NCBI GenBank assembly: GCA_028825445.1
Contig: JAPKAD010000014.1
Span: 1 to 52,095 of the forward strand
DNA length: 52,095 bases
Direction of reading: 5' to 3'
From: Octadecabacter sp.
GTDB taxonomy: Bacteria; Pseudomonadota; Alphaproteobacteria; Rhodobacterales; Rhodobacteraceae
Position 1 is the stretch's first letter; each line of letters starts with the position of its first letter. The notes under the pieces were generated by a model. The model ran no database searches. It was not told the DNA's origin and saw only the letters and a program-made list of their open reading frames with translations. Positions 1 through 7,624 of this stretch are shown one piece after another. The translations under genes were made by a program, and so were the position numbers.

Positions 1-220
1 CGTCTTCCAAAGCTCTCAGCCGCTTCGCGTCAGAAGGTTCCATCCCGCCATACTTTGATTTGTATTTGTAAAACGTCGCTGAACTGATCCCGTGGCGCCG
101 ACATACATCAGCAGTCTTCTCGCCATATTCTTGTTCCTTGATCATCCACTGCCCAGCAGGCGATTGCAAAGCAATCACCGAAAGGGCAATAATCTGTTCG
201 TCCGTAAATCTTGCCTTCAT
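1..220 (-). CDS. IS3-family transposase OrfA, truncated by window edge
   Basis: The reading frame starts at an ATG at 218-220 and runs off the left edge, giving about 73 residues. It begins MKARFTDEQIIAL and later has KTADVCRRHGIS, TFYKYKSKYGGM and AKRLRALED, the typical helix-turn-helix pattern of IS3-family OrfA proteins. OrfA binds the element ends and is normally joined to OrfB by a frameshift; OrfB would lie beyond the window. Compared with the usual QIIAMIKEQE pattern as I recall it, about 13 extra in-frame residues sit between QIIA and MIKEQE, so this copy may be a divergent or damaged variant. The stretch 221-283 is probably the element end. Confidence 0.85.
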   Translation of the reverse strand, partial: MKARFTDEQIIALSVIALQSPAGQWMIKEQEYGEKTADVCRRHGISSATFYKYKSKYGGMEPSDAKRLRALED

Positions 221-283
221 TTGTCCGTCCTTTTGTTGGGCGGACTCTACACAAATTTGGAGGAATTTTAGAGGCTCAGGTCA
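221..283. repeat. Probable terminal region of the IS3-family element
   Basis: The 60 bases upstream of the orfA start include a segment that, read on the minus strand, begins TGACCTGAGCCTC, similar to IS3-family ends that start TGA. The matching end lies outside the window, so the inverted repeat cannot be confirmed and the boundary is approximate. Confidence 0.35.
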
Positions 284-642
284 AACTCGACATGGTTGAT
301 ACTATCATTTTTCTAAGCTGATCTCTAAATACGGATGACACTAAATAGTGGGAATCATGTCCTCTTACTTCGCTGACTCATCTAAACGGTGTCACAACAA
401 TCACATCAATATCGACACATTAATAAATTGCTGCTTTGACAAGAGACTGGTCATAAGGCTCGTAGCCTGAAAGCAGTAGGTTCAAATTATACTCTCAAAA
501 GTAATTATTACATTGTCAAATCAATGCATTATAGCAAATATGGAAAATTCGACCGCGCCTAAGTCATTATGCATTCACACTGTTGAGACTGGCTGAGGCC
601 ACTATGAACTATCAAAGTGACCTAAGCTTTTTTGTGACAGAG
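284..642. other. Gene-free stretch, AT-rich
   Basis: No reading frame with a ribosome binding site, no RNA gene and no strong hairpin is seen here. It separates the insertion-sequence end from the 3' end of the minus-strand oxidoreductase. Confidence 0.5.
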
Positions 643-1572
643 TCAGCTTGCCTTCATGTCGATAACAATCTTGCCGACTGCATGCCCTTCATCCAACTTG
701 GCGTAGGCTTTAGGAACTTCGGCAAACGAAAACGTGCTATCGATCACCGGCTTTAATGTGACGTTGGCAATCATATCCGCCAGTTTGGTCAGCTGTATCC
801 CATCTGGCGTCATAAAGAACCAATCAAATGACACACCATATTTTGTAGCTAGGTCATCGGCGTCTTGCCCCTTAATCGACACCAAATGTCCGCCTTTTTT
901 CAGAACTTTAAACGAGTTCTGCAGAACTTCGCCACCGGACATGTCAAACACCACGTCATAATCAGCAACGACTTCTTTAAAATCTTGTTGCTTGTAGTCG
1001 ATCACCAGATCAGCCCCCAACGACGTCACTAAGTCCACGTTTCGCGCACTTACGGTCGTTGCCACAAAGGCACCAATATTTTTGGCAATCTGAATGGCCA
1101 ATGTGCCAACACCGCCCGATCCGGCATGGATCAAAACCCGCTGTCCCTCTTTAAGCCCTGCTTTGTCTACTAGTGCCTGCCAAGCGGTCAGACCAGCCAA
1201 CGGGATTGATGCTGCCTCAAGATGGTTAATGCTCTCAGGCTTATGCGCCAATGCGCTGGCCTGTACCCGAGCCACACTCGCCAATGAGCCAGCGTCCTCT
1301 TGATGGGCGCGGGCAAACACTGCCTCGCCCACTTTGAAACCTATCACATCATCCCCAACAGCTGTGATGATGCCACTGACATCATAACCCATCACATGGG
1401 GAAATGTCAGTGGCATCAAGTCTTTGATGTATCCAGCTCGCAGGATGTTATCTATCGGGTTCAAGCTGGCAGCATGCACATCAATGATTACAGAGTTCGC
1501 AGTCAGCTTTGGGATCGACACATCAGAAATTTCAATAGGGCCTTCATAGTTGTTAAAAATAGCAGCTTTCAT
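643..1572 (-). CDS. NAD(P)H:quinone oxidoreductase-like MDR protein
   Basis: A 309-residue medium-chain dehydrogenase/reductase. The N-terminal GroES-like domain shows SLNPIDNILRAGY and GYDVSGIITAVG, and the Rossmann domain has the nucleotide-binding motif HAGSGGVGTLAIQIAK followed by SLGADLVIDY. The zinc-binding cysteines of classical alcohol dehydrogenases are missing, so this belongs to the zinc-free quinone oxidoreductase branch that reduces quinones or enones with NADPH. The ATG at 1572 is chosen because GAAGGA lies 8 bases upstream; a TTG two codons earlier would overlap that site. It stands alone between insertion-sequence remnants, so it may be cargo of the accessory region. The substrate cannot be told from sequence. 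Confidence 0.88.
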   Translation of the reverse strand: MKAAIFNNYEGPIEISDVSIPKLTANSVIIDVHAASLNPIDNILRAGYIKDLMPLTFPHVMGYDVSGIITAVGDDVIGFKVGEAVFARAHQEDAGSLASVARVQASALAHKPESINHLEAASIPLAGLTAWQALVDKAGLKEGQRVLIHAGSGGVGTLAIQIAKNIGAFVATTVSARNVDLVTSLGADLVIDYKQQDFKEVVADYDVVFDMSGGEVLQNSFKVLKKGGHLVSIKGQDADDLATKYGVSFDWFFMTPDGIQLTKLADMIANVTLKPVIDSTFSFAEVPKAYAKLDEGHAVGKIVIDMKAS

Positions 1573-2109
1573 ATTCAATATCCTTCAAGTTGAATCGTGA
1601 CGCGCGGCGCACACCATATTATTACTGCATGTGGCCCCTCCAACTGAGAATACGATCCCAAAACGTTCCTACCGTCGGGTAAGTGCAAAATTAGCCTTTG
1701 GGGCAGCAACAACTCGACAACCACCTTTGCTAGGTGATGAAACAATGTCTAGTAAGCAGCATTCCCAAAAAATTACTCCGAAAAAAATCAGAATAAAGTA
1801 TTTTTATATCATAAGGTATCAAAAGATATTTTAGTTACCCAAGTGTCAAATGTCTTTGACACTTGGGAGTGCTCTATATCTATTAATATGAAATTCATCG
1901 TAAATCTTTCATCGCTAATGTCCGTGCCTGTTCTTTGGCAATTTGCCATTTTATATGGTTACTTAGAAAATCCACCGCAAACACGAGGTTAGTTTTTCTT
2001 ATGTATAGGCCTGACCGCCATGGGCTTCCTAATATTATCTATAATTTTAGCCTCAATCCGTTAAAAAATATCTGGTGATATTGATATTTTCATATTTTGA
2101 CCCTTGTGC
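1573..2109. other. Gene-free stretch containing a perfect palindrome
   Basis: No supported gene. The only structure seen is the 13-bp-arm inverted repeat at 1838-1867, annotated separately. Base composition falls to strongly AT-rich toward the IS5 remnant that begins near 2110. Confidence 0.5.
1838..1867. promoter_or_regulatory. Perfect inverted repeat, 13-bp arms, 4-base loop
   Basis: CCCAAGTGTCAAA is followed by TGTC and then the exact complement TTTGACACTTGGG. The arms pair without mismatch. There is no run of T after it on either strand, so it is not a standard terminator. It sits about 265 bases upstream of the minus-strand oxidoreductase start. It could be an operator, the terminator of a lost gene, or an element end. 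Confidence 0.6.
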
Positions 2110-2895
2110 GGGCTTTGTTGCACAAATGAGCTGATGGGTGTCACTGTATGAATCCAGCGTGATAGCTGAGGGCGATGAGCAGTTGGGCCGCTACGAAGTA
2201 CAAGACCAAGAATTGGTCATCTTACAATGACAGCTTGAAGCAGCGTGGATCGTTGTCGATCTGGTTTGATCCAAAGATGGTTTGGACGCCACCGCCAAGC
2301 GGCAAGTGAGGTGGCAACAGCAATTCAGTGATGCCGCCATTCAGACCTGCTTGACGCTGAAAGTCCTGTTTGGCCTGCCGCTTCGGCAGACAACTGGGTT
2401 CGTCCAAAGCCTGCTGCGACTGGTCGGGCTGGATTGGGCAGCACCGGATTTCAGCACCTTATGTCGACGTCAGAAAACACTGAACGTGAGCCTACCGTAT
2501 CGCGGCTCCAAGGGGCCACTAAATCTCCTCATCGACAGCACGGGGATCAAAGCCGAGGGTGAAGGCGAGTGGAACGCGCGCAAGCACGGAGGCTCCAAAC
2601 GCCGCGTCTGGCGTAAGATACACATTGGCATCGACGAGGAAACGCTTGAAGTGCGGGCGGTCGAAGTCACGGGTAGCAACATCAGTGACGCACCCATGTT
2701 ACCCGAACTTCTTAACCAAATCCCATCCGGTCAGGACATCGGCAGCGTTACTGCGAATGGGGCGTATGACACCCATAAATGTCATTAGGCGATTGCTGCC
2801 AGAGGTGCCCACGCGGTGATCCCACCAAGTAAGAATGCAAAATCCTAGAAGCCGATGAGCAACAGAGCGATCGCCCGTAACGATGCAGTTTCTGA
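2110..2895 (+). mobile_element. IS5-family insertion sequence remnant
   Basis: The left end carries GGGCTTTGTTGCACAAA at 2110-2126, the characteristic terminal sequence of many IS5-family elements. The transposase frame follows and loses similarity around 2890 where another sequence takes over, so the right end appears to be gone. The element is inactive: its transposase has a frameshift and stops. Confidence 0.8.
2175..2890 (+). pseudogene. IS5-family DDE transposase, frameshifted and interrupted
   Basis: The frame opens at ATG 2175 (MSSWAATKYKTKNW) and reads to PPPSGK, then meets TGA at about 2306. The homologous protein continues one base out of register from QQQFSDAAIQTCL, consistent with a one-base deletion. 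The middle is well preserved, including IDSTGIK, GEWNARKHG and WRKIHIGID around the first catalytic Asp. At TAG 2786-2788 a stop replaces the residue after KCH; the same frame continues as AIAARGAHAVIPP and meets a second TAG near 2848. Similarity ends after ARNDAV. At least three disabling changes mean no active transposase is made. The continuous piece at 2282-2788 encodes up to 168 residues. Confidence 0.85.
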
Positions 2896-3106
2896 CATAA
2901 CGACAGCCCTATCTAAAATTGAGCAACAACACTCACGCCAGCAGCCGTACCGCGCGCACCTGCTCAGGCATCACCAGCCTCAATGTGATCACGTCCTCAA
3001 ACTGTCGATTGGTTATATGACGGCACATGGGATGGCGCTCATGGATTCAGCTGGCGAGCCGGGTACGGCCTTTGGCTTCAACCTCACAAGCCTTTTCGCG
3101 GTCGGC

Positions 3107-3646
3107 CTATATCTGAGCAAGCCCCTTCTCCCACCGACGCATCTTGACCCAATTGTCCGAGAAACAGATCTTACTGCGCGTGTAACCTTCGGTCTCTGCA
3201 GCATGGGTTTTGACTGCCTTTAGCAGAACATCGGGCGCAACGCCTGCCTTCCCCACAGTCTGCTCTGTGATTTTGGCAATTCGCCCGGAAAAATAGTTTG
3301 GGGTATATGGAACTCCGCGGTCCCCCACCCAAAACCAGTCATGGTCTTCACTCGCTTTAGCCAACAGTTTCGGACGAACGTCTTCAACATAATCCCGCAT
3401 AAGCTGTGCGATGCAGTCTGGCACCGTGGTCTCCCAAGGCAAACCCGTTTTTGTCATATCCCTGGACAGGGTGATGTGGATGCGGTCAGGCAGAAAGCAA
3501 ATGGAGTCATCAATCAGTAAACTGGCCAAAGCACGGCACCTGATCGGCATGAGAGCCAGAAAGGCGATGAGGGTTTCGTCACGACGCCGCTTCAACATTT
3601 TCGGTAGTGTCTCGCCTGTCTCGGGCTCTACAGTCGCAAAGCGCAT
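3107..3646 (-). pseudogene. Tyrosine recombinase (integrase) fragment, box I region only
   Basis: A 179-residue frame. The first 110 residues match the start of the catalytic domain of a tyrosine recombinase: ALMPIRCRALASLLI holds the first conserved Arg, then SRDMTKTGLPWE, DHDWFWVGDRG and YFSGRIAKITEQTVGK. The C-terminal part with HxxR, the second His and the Tyr nucleophile is missing; after TVGK the sequence becomes unrelated and stops at 3107. Upstream a stop lies three codons before the Met, so the N-terminal DNA-binding domain is gone too. I read it as a broken integrase fused to foreign sequence. It faces away from the second integrase remnant at 3719-4195. Confidence 0.7.
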
Positions 3647-3697
3647 GGCCGGCCCCTAACAGATCAACAAATCCATCAGATTATTGAAAACTGCTGA

Positions 3698-4195
3698 GCC
3701 CCGCACGTTCGGCTGGCCGTGATTATGCTTTTGACGACAGGCGGGTGCGTTGGCACGATACTCGACCAGACTTGGGACAAGATCGACTTTGACCGCGGCG
3801 TTATTGATTTGAGGCTAACGGATGGCGTGACCCGCAAGGGCCGTGCAGTCGTGCCAATGAACCACCTGGCACGCACCACACTGCAAGCTGCATATTCAGC
3901 ACGCCAGACGGAATGGGTTGTGGAATACAACGGGGGTCCGATCAAATCGATACGGACGGGGTATTATGCCGCCCTGCGCCACGCTGGACTCACCGGCGTG
4001 CACATTCATCAAATCAAACACACCGTTGCTGTGCGTATGCTTGCTGCGGGCCAGCCTATTGAAAAGGTATCACAATATCTTGGGCACGCAAATGTTTTGA
4101 TAACGTCCAAGACCTACGCCAGATTTGCACCCGATCAAATGGAGGACGCCACGGCGGTTTTGAACTTTGGAATGGTGGGCCCAGAAGGGTCTTAG
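3698..4195 (+). pseudogene. Tyrosine recombinase C-terminal remnant with lost catalytic arginines
   Basis: A stop at 3695 precedes an open frame (first usable start GTG 3719, 158 residues) that matches the catalytic domain of a site-specific recombinase: HVRLAVIMLLTTGG, DLRLTDGVTRKGRAVVPMN, MLAAGQPIEKVSQYLGHAN and TSKTYARFAPD. The Tyr nucleophile (KTYARF) is kept. The first conserved Arg after TTGG is Cys (TGC, one change from CGC). In the HxLRH box the sequence is HQIKH, so the second Arg is Lys. The N-terminal half is missing. Recombination activity is not expected. It ends 53 bases from the 3' end of tRNA-Val, the classic position of an integrase gene of an island inserted in a tRNA. Confidence 0.75.
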
Positions 4196-4248
4196 GTTTT
4201 TTGAAAAAGTAAACACTTAATAAAAATTACTTAAGTGGCTTGTTTATA

Positions 4249-4324
<76 letters not shown>

Positions 4325-4376
4325 TATTAATAAGCACCTAGCGCCAGAGCGCAGGACGTGCAAGCCCAAGAATTAA

Positions 4377-4937
4377 CTATGTTAGCAAGTTTTGCACTCC
4401 ACCTTTTAAATGGTACACACAGCCCTGTCCGCCATGAATGCTTGGGTTGGCTAAAGCACTCGGCCCAATAACAATTTTGCGTATCATGCGGCTAGTAATT
4501 CCGTGGGTAATCAAGACTGCTGGTCCATCCAAATCAGCCAAAAACGCGAAACACCGTGCGGACAAAACCTCTATGCCTTCGCCATTTGGTGCCATTTCGT
4601 ATTGCGCCATATAAGGATCATCACCTTTCCCTTGAGGCAGTTCATCACGCAACCGACCTGCCCAATCGCCAACTCCTATCTCGCGCAAACGTATATCGGT
4701 GTGCACCGCCTCAGCGATCTGCGCACATGCGATGCCTGCAGTCTGTATAGTACGCCCCGAAGGACTGCACCTATACGTAAACCCATTTAAATTATGACTT
4801 ATTAAAATCGCACCTTGGCGTGCAGCATCAGCCTCCCCCTTTGGAGTCAGTGGTGAATTCAGCCAACCTTGCATGCGGTTTTCTACATTCCACGTCGTCT
4901 CTCCATGGCGTAAGATATATAGCTCTGGATAAGTCAT
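4377..4937 (-). CDS. Histidine phosphatase family protein (phosphoglycerate mutase-like)
   Basis: A 186-residue protein starting MTYPELYILRHGETTWN, with the catalytic RHG at residues 10-12 and the second conserved His in LITHGITSRM near the C terminus. These are the marks of the branch-2 histidine phosphatases that go through a phospho-histidine. Its size fits the GpmB/CobC-like small phosphatases, whose substrates vary from 3-phosphoglycerate to nucleotides and alpha-ribazole phosphate, so I do not assign one. The frame is open 28 codons further upstream, but that extension is poor in family features; the ATG at 4937 puts the RHG where it normally lies and has GAGGAA about 12 bases upstream. 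It diverges from the glycine-riboswitch gene. Confidence 0.88.
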   Translation of the reverse strand: MTYPELYILRHGETTWNVENRMQGWLNSPLTPKGEADAARQGAILISHNLNGFTYRCSPSGRTIQTAGIACAQIAEAVHTDIRLREIGVGDWAGRLRDELPQGKGDDPYMAQYEMAPNGEGIEVLSARCFAFLADLDGPAVLITHGITSRMIRKIVIGPSALANPSIHGGQGCVYHLKGGVQNLLT

Positions 4938-5059
4938 ACAAACTACATATTCCTCGTAGTCATTATTGCAAAGCCAAAATAAAAATGCACTTATTGCACT
5001 TCTTGAAAAAACCCATTGCACCGAAGCGCATTTCCCCCCATATCAGAGTTGCATTTCTC

Positions 5060-5230
5060 GCCCGCGGGAGAGATCGGGATTTCCCGGCGCCGAAGGAGCA
5101 ACGACCCGGAAACTCTCAGGCAAACGGACCGCGGATCGTAAGCAATCTGGAGAGTGGTGTTAAAAAACACCCACCGAAGGAGAAGTCATTGTCATATCAA
5201 TGGCGAAACTCTCAGGTACAATGACAGATG
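5060..5230 (+). ncRNA. Tandem glycine riboswitch (two gcvT-type aptamers)
   Basis: Two consecutive aptamers are visible. Aptamer I spans about 5062-5134, closed by CCGCGG/CCGCGG, with the signatures GCCGAAGGAGCAA and GGAAACTCTCAGGCAAA. Aptamer II spans about 5145-5230, closed by ATCTG/CAGAT, with ACCGAAGGAGAA and CGAAACTCTCAGGTACA. A short linker of about 10 bases joins them. This is the standard tandem glycine aptamer layout that usually turns on glycine cleavage genes when glycine is abundant. Here it precedes a single FAD-dependent amino-acid oxidoreductase gene starting at 5286. Confidence 0.95.
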
Positions 5231-5267
5231 GGTTCACTGCTGGCACTAGCCAGCCCGTAACTGAACC
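5231..5267 (+). promoter_or_regulatory. Expression-platform hairpin of the glycine riboswitch
   Basis: Directly after aptamer II, GGTTCA (5231-5236) can pair with TGAACC (5262-5267), with an inner stem CTGGC/GCCAG. No T run follows, and the ribosome binding site AAGGA lies just after it at 5272-5276, so control at translation start is more likely than termination. The exact switching fold is inferred. Confidence 0.5.
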
Positions 5268-5285
5268 AGTTTAAGGACTAACTTA

Positions 5286-6539
5286 ATGAAATCAATTGCC
5301 ATTATTGGTGCCGGAATTACCGGAATTACCACTGCTTATGCTCTGCTTGAACGTGGCTTTGACGTCACTGTCTTTGACCGCAATCGCTATGCTGCAATGG
5401 AAACATCTTTCGCCAACGGCGGGCAACTGAGCGCCTCGAACGCTGAAGTCTGGACACAGTGGGCCACAATAATAAAGGGTATCAAATGGATGGCGTCGCG
5501 CAACGCGCCGTTGCTGGTGAACCCAAGGCCATCTTGGCACAAATATAGCTGGATGGCAGAATTTATGTCCAACATCCCCAACTACCGGAGTAATACGATC
5601 GAATCTGTGCGACTTGCGATCGATGCGCGCCAACACCTGATAAGTCACGCCCAGAAAGAGGGTTTCACATTCGATTGCGAACACCGCGGCATCCTGCACG
5701 TTTATAACTGTAAGGCGGACTTTGATAAAGCTGCCAAAGTCAACGAAATGCTGGCAGAGGGCGGACTTGAACGTCATGCTGTAACCCCAGACGAAATGAA
5801 AGTCATTGAACCAGCTCTAAAAGGTAAATTATATGGCGGCTACTTTACTGAGTCAGATTTCACTGGGGACATTCACAGCTATGCCAAAGGTCTTGGCAAT
5901 GCCTGCAAAAAACGCGGCGTTATTTTTAAATATGGCCGAGATGTTGAAAGCCTGACTACACGAAAAAGTGGTGGAGTTGACGTAGGCTGGACAAACCCAG
6001 AAAATAGCAACGTGTCCGACCACTTCGATGGCATCGTCATTTGTGCAGGCGTGCGCAGCCGCGCCTTGGCCGCACAAGTTGGAGATCGAGTCAACATCTA
6101 CCCCGTCAAAGGCTATTCTATTACTGTTCAACTTGACGATGAAGAAAGCCGCGCGGCAACCCCATGGGTGTCCTTACTCGATGACAAAGCCAAGATCGTC
6201 ACTTCACGCCTCGGTAAGAACCGCTTTCGCGTAGCCGGGACTGCAGAGTTTAACGGTTATAATAAAGACATCCGAGATGATCGGATCGCACCACTGACAA
6301 AATGGGTTGAAAACCTGTTTCCAGATGTCAGTACAGAACACGCTATTCCTTGGGCAGGCCTTCGCCCAATGATGCCCAATATGATGCCACGTGTTGGGCC
6401 GGGCAAAGCCTCGGGTGTGTTTTACAACACTGGCCACGGACACTTAGGCTTTACTTTGGCAGCGGCAACGGCAGAACTTGCAGCCGATAGCGTACTAAAA
6501 GCCTCTCAAAGCAATTCTGTAGGCTCAACAGCGGCTTGA
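5286..6539 (+). CDS. FAD-dependent D-amino-acid dehydrogenase/glycine oxidase-like protein
   Basis: A 417-residue DAO-fold flavoenzyme related to DadA. The N terminus has the dinucleotide-binding motif IIGAGITGITTAYALLERG followed by VFDRN; the FAD domain shows FANGGQLSASN, typical of DadA proteins; the C terminus has PWAGLRPMMPNMMPRVG and NTGHGHLGFTLA, the conserved FAD and substrate segments. DadA oxidises D-amino acids to 2-oxo acids and passes electrons to the membrane quinone pool. The tandem glycine riboswitch suggests the true substrate is glycine, or that the enzyme clears D-amino acids feeding glycine metabolism. The start ATG has AAGGA about 9 bases upstream. It appears monocistronic, followed by a hairpin at 6557 and then a gene-free kilobase. 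Confidence 0.92.
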   Translation: MKSIAIIGAGITGITTAYALLERGFDVTVFDRNRYAAMETSFANGGQLSASNAEVWTQWATIIKGIKWMASRNAPLLVNPRPSWHKYSWMAEFMSNIPNYRSNTIESVRLAIDARQHLISHAQKEGFTFDCEHRGILHVYNCKADFDKAAKVNEMLAEGGLERHAVTPDEMKVIEPALKGKLYGGYFTESDFTGDIHSYAKGLGNACKKRGVIFKYGRDVESLTTRKSGGVDVGWTNPENSNVSDHFDGIVICAGVRSRALAAQVGDRVNIYPVKGYSITVQLDDEESRAATPWVSLLDDKAKIVTSRLGKNRFRVAGTAEFNGYNKDIRDDRIAPLTKWVENLFPDVSTEHAIPWAGLRPMMPNMMPRVGPGKASGVFYNTGHGHLGFTLAAATAELAADSVLKASQSNSVGSTAA

Positions 6540-6556
6540 AGTTTTAAAATTGAAAA

Positions 6557-6582
6557 GGGCGTGGCAGTTACTGGCTACGCCC
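6557..6582 (+). terminator. Possible terminator hairpin after the dadA-like gene
   Basis: GGGCGT (6557-6562) pairs with ACGCCC (6577-6582), and the stem can extend by a few weaker pairs. It lies 17 bases after the stop codon. The T run after it is poor, so termination efficiency is uncertain. Confidence 0.5.
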
Positions 6583-7570
6583 ATCTTCTGAGCCTTAGCT
6601 AAATTAATAACTTTTTAACATCGCCGCAGTCGCATCAGTGCCTCAGAATTATTTATAATTCTATTGACTTGGAATAACGCAACTCAAATTTAACAATTGT
6701 TTTATCTTACACCCCTTTTAGTGTTTTTCATAACTAATCCCCCAAATATCAATAAATTTAATTCTTTTCCACTATTCAACGCGCTGCCTAAAATCATCAG
6801 CATTGCTTCCTTAACAGGTTTAACTTCTTTCTTCGTTAAACCCTGTATCAGCCAGCACATTTTCAATCAATGAAAGCATTTGGATGTGTGAAGCACCGAA
6901 TAATGCCTTCCCTATTTGAACGAAGACAGTCTTTGGCATTACGATCGATGATGTATCTACAACTGCTTTCCATACACAAATGACCACAACATATGTTTTA
7001 TGAAAATATGTACTTATAGAAATGGTTAGTACAATAACACTGATTGTTGACCAATATTAATCTTGGCTGTGGTAAGAATTATTTAAATTTGATTGGTATT
7101 ATTAATTTTATACTAGAAGAAAATTTCTAAAAACTTATAAAATTGAGAATTCAAGAAAATTCTGAATAATTTCTATGGGCAACATTTGTTTTTTATGTTG
7201 ACAGAAATGTTGTGGCTCAGAACAATATCTACGGTGTGAAATCAACAATATAATGCTTTAAAAAACTTAATTTTAAACATTCTTTATTTGATAAAGTGCA
7301 TTCTTGACGCTCGGTTGAGAATAAAGAAAGTCAGTAATAATATTAATATCAGTAAAGGTGATATTAAATTTGATATAGTCATCATCCTAATAACACTGAT
7401 CATGAAATTACTCATAATCATTCTAATTCTGCAATCTTTAGTCCAGTGGATGGTAATAATAGAAACTTCACAGATAGCAAATAGTGCTAAAAAAGACAGT
7501 TTGTAAGTTAAATTACTACAATTATCCTGCCGATCTAACAGTATAGTTACTGCAGCAAAGGCATTATTTT
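6583..7570. other. AT-rich gene-free kilobase
   Basis: No reading frame has both a recognisable family and a ribosome binding site. The only open frame of note, at 7288-7506 on the plus strand (72 codons, very rich in Ile, Leu and Lys), has the composition of AT-rich noncoding DNA. No RNA gene is recognised. It may be residue of lost genes. Confidence 0.5.
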
Positions 7571-7602
7571 AAAAAGCGCCGCGGTTTCCCACGGCGCTTT
7601 TT
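7571..7602. terminator. Rho-independent terminator of lon (works on both strands)
   Basis: AAAAAGCGCCG (7571-7581) and CGGCGCTTTTT (7592-7602) are exact complements, giving an 11-bp stem with a 10-base loop and a T run on each strand. It lies 22 bases beyond the lon stop codon on the minus strand. Confidence 0.9.
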
Positions 7603-7624
7603 CAATAGAGACTTAGTCTTAATC

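Noticed and set aside
2855-3223. 122-codon plus-strand frame after the IS5 remnant
   Set aside because: Its first residues are the tail of the broken transposase and the rest runs antisense to the integrase fragment, so it is chimeric noise.
7288-7506. 72-codon open frame rich in Ile and Leu upstream of the lon terminator
   Set aside because: The composition could suggest a membrane peptide, but no ribosome binding site or neighbouring partner is seen and such frames arise easily in AT-rich DNA.
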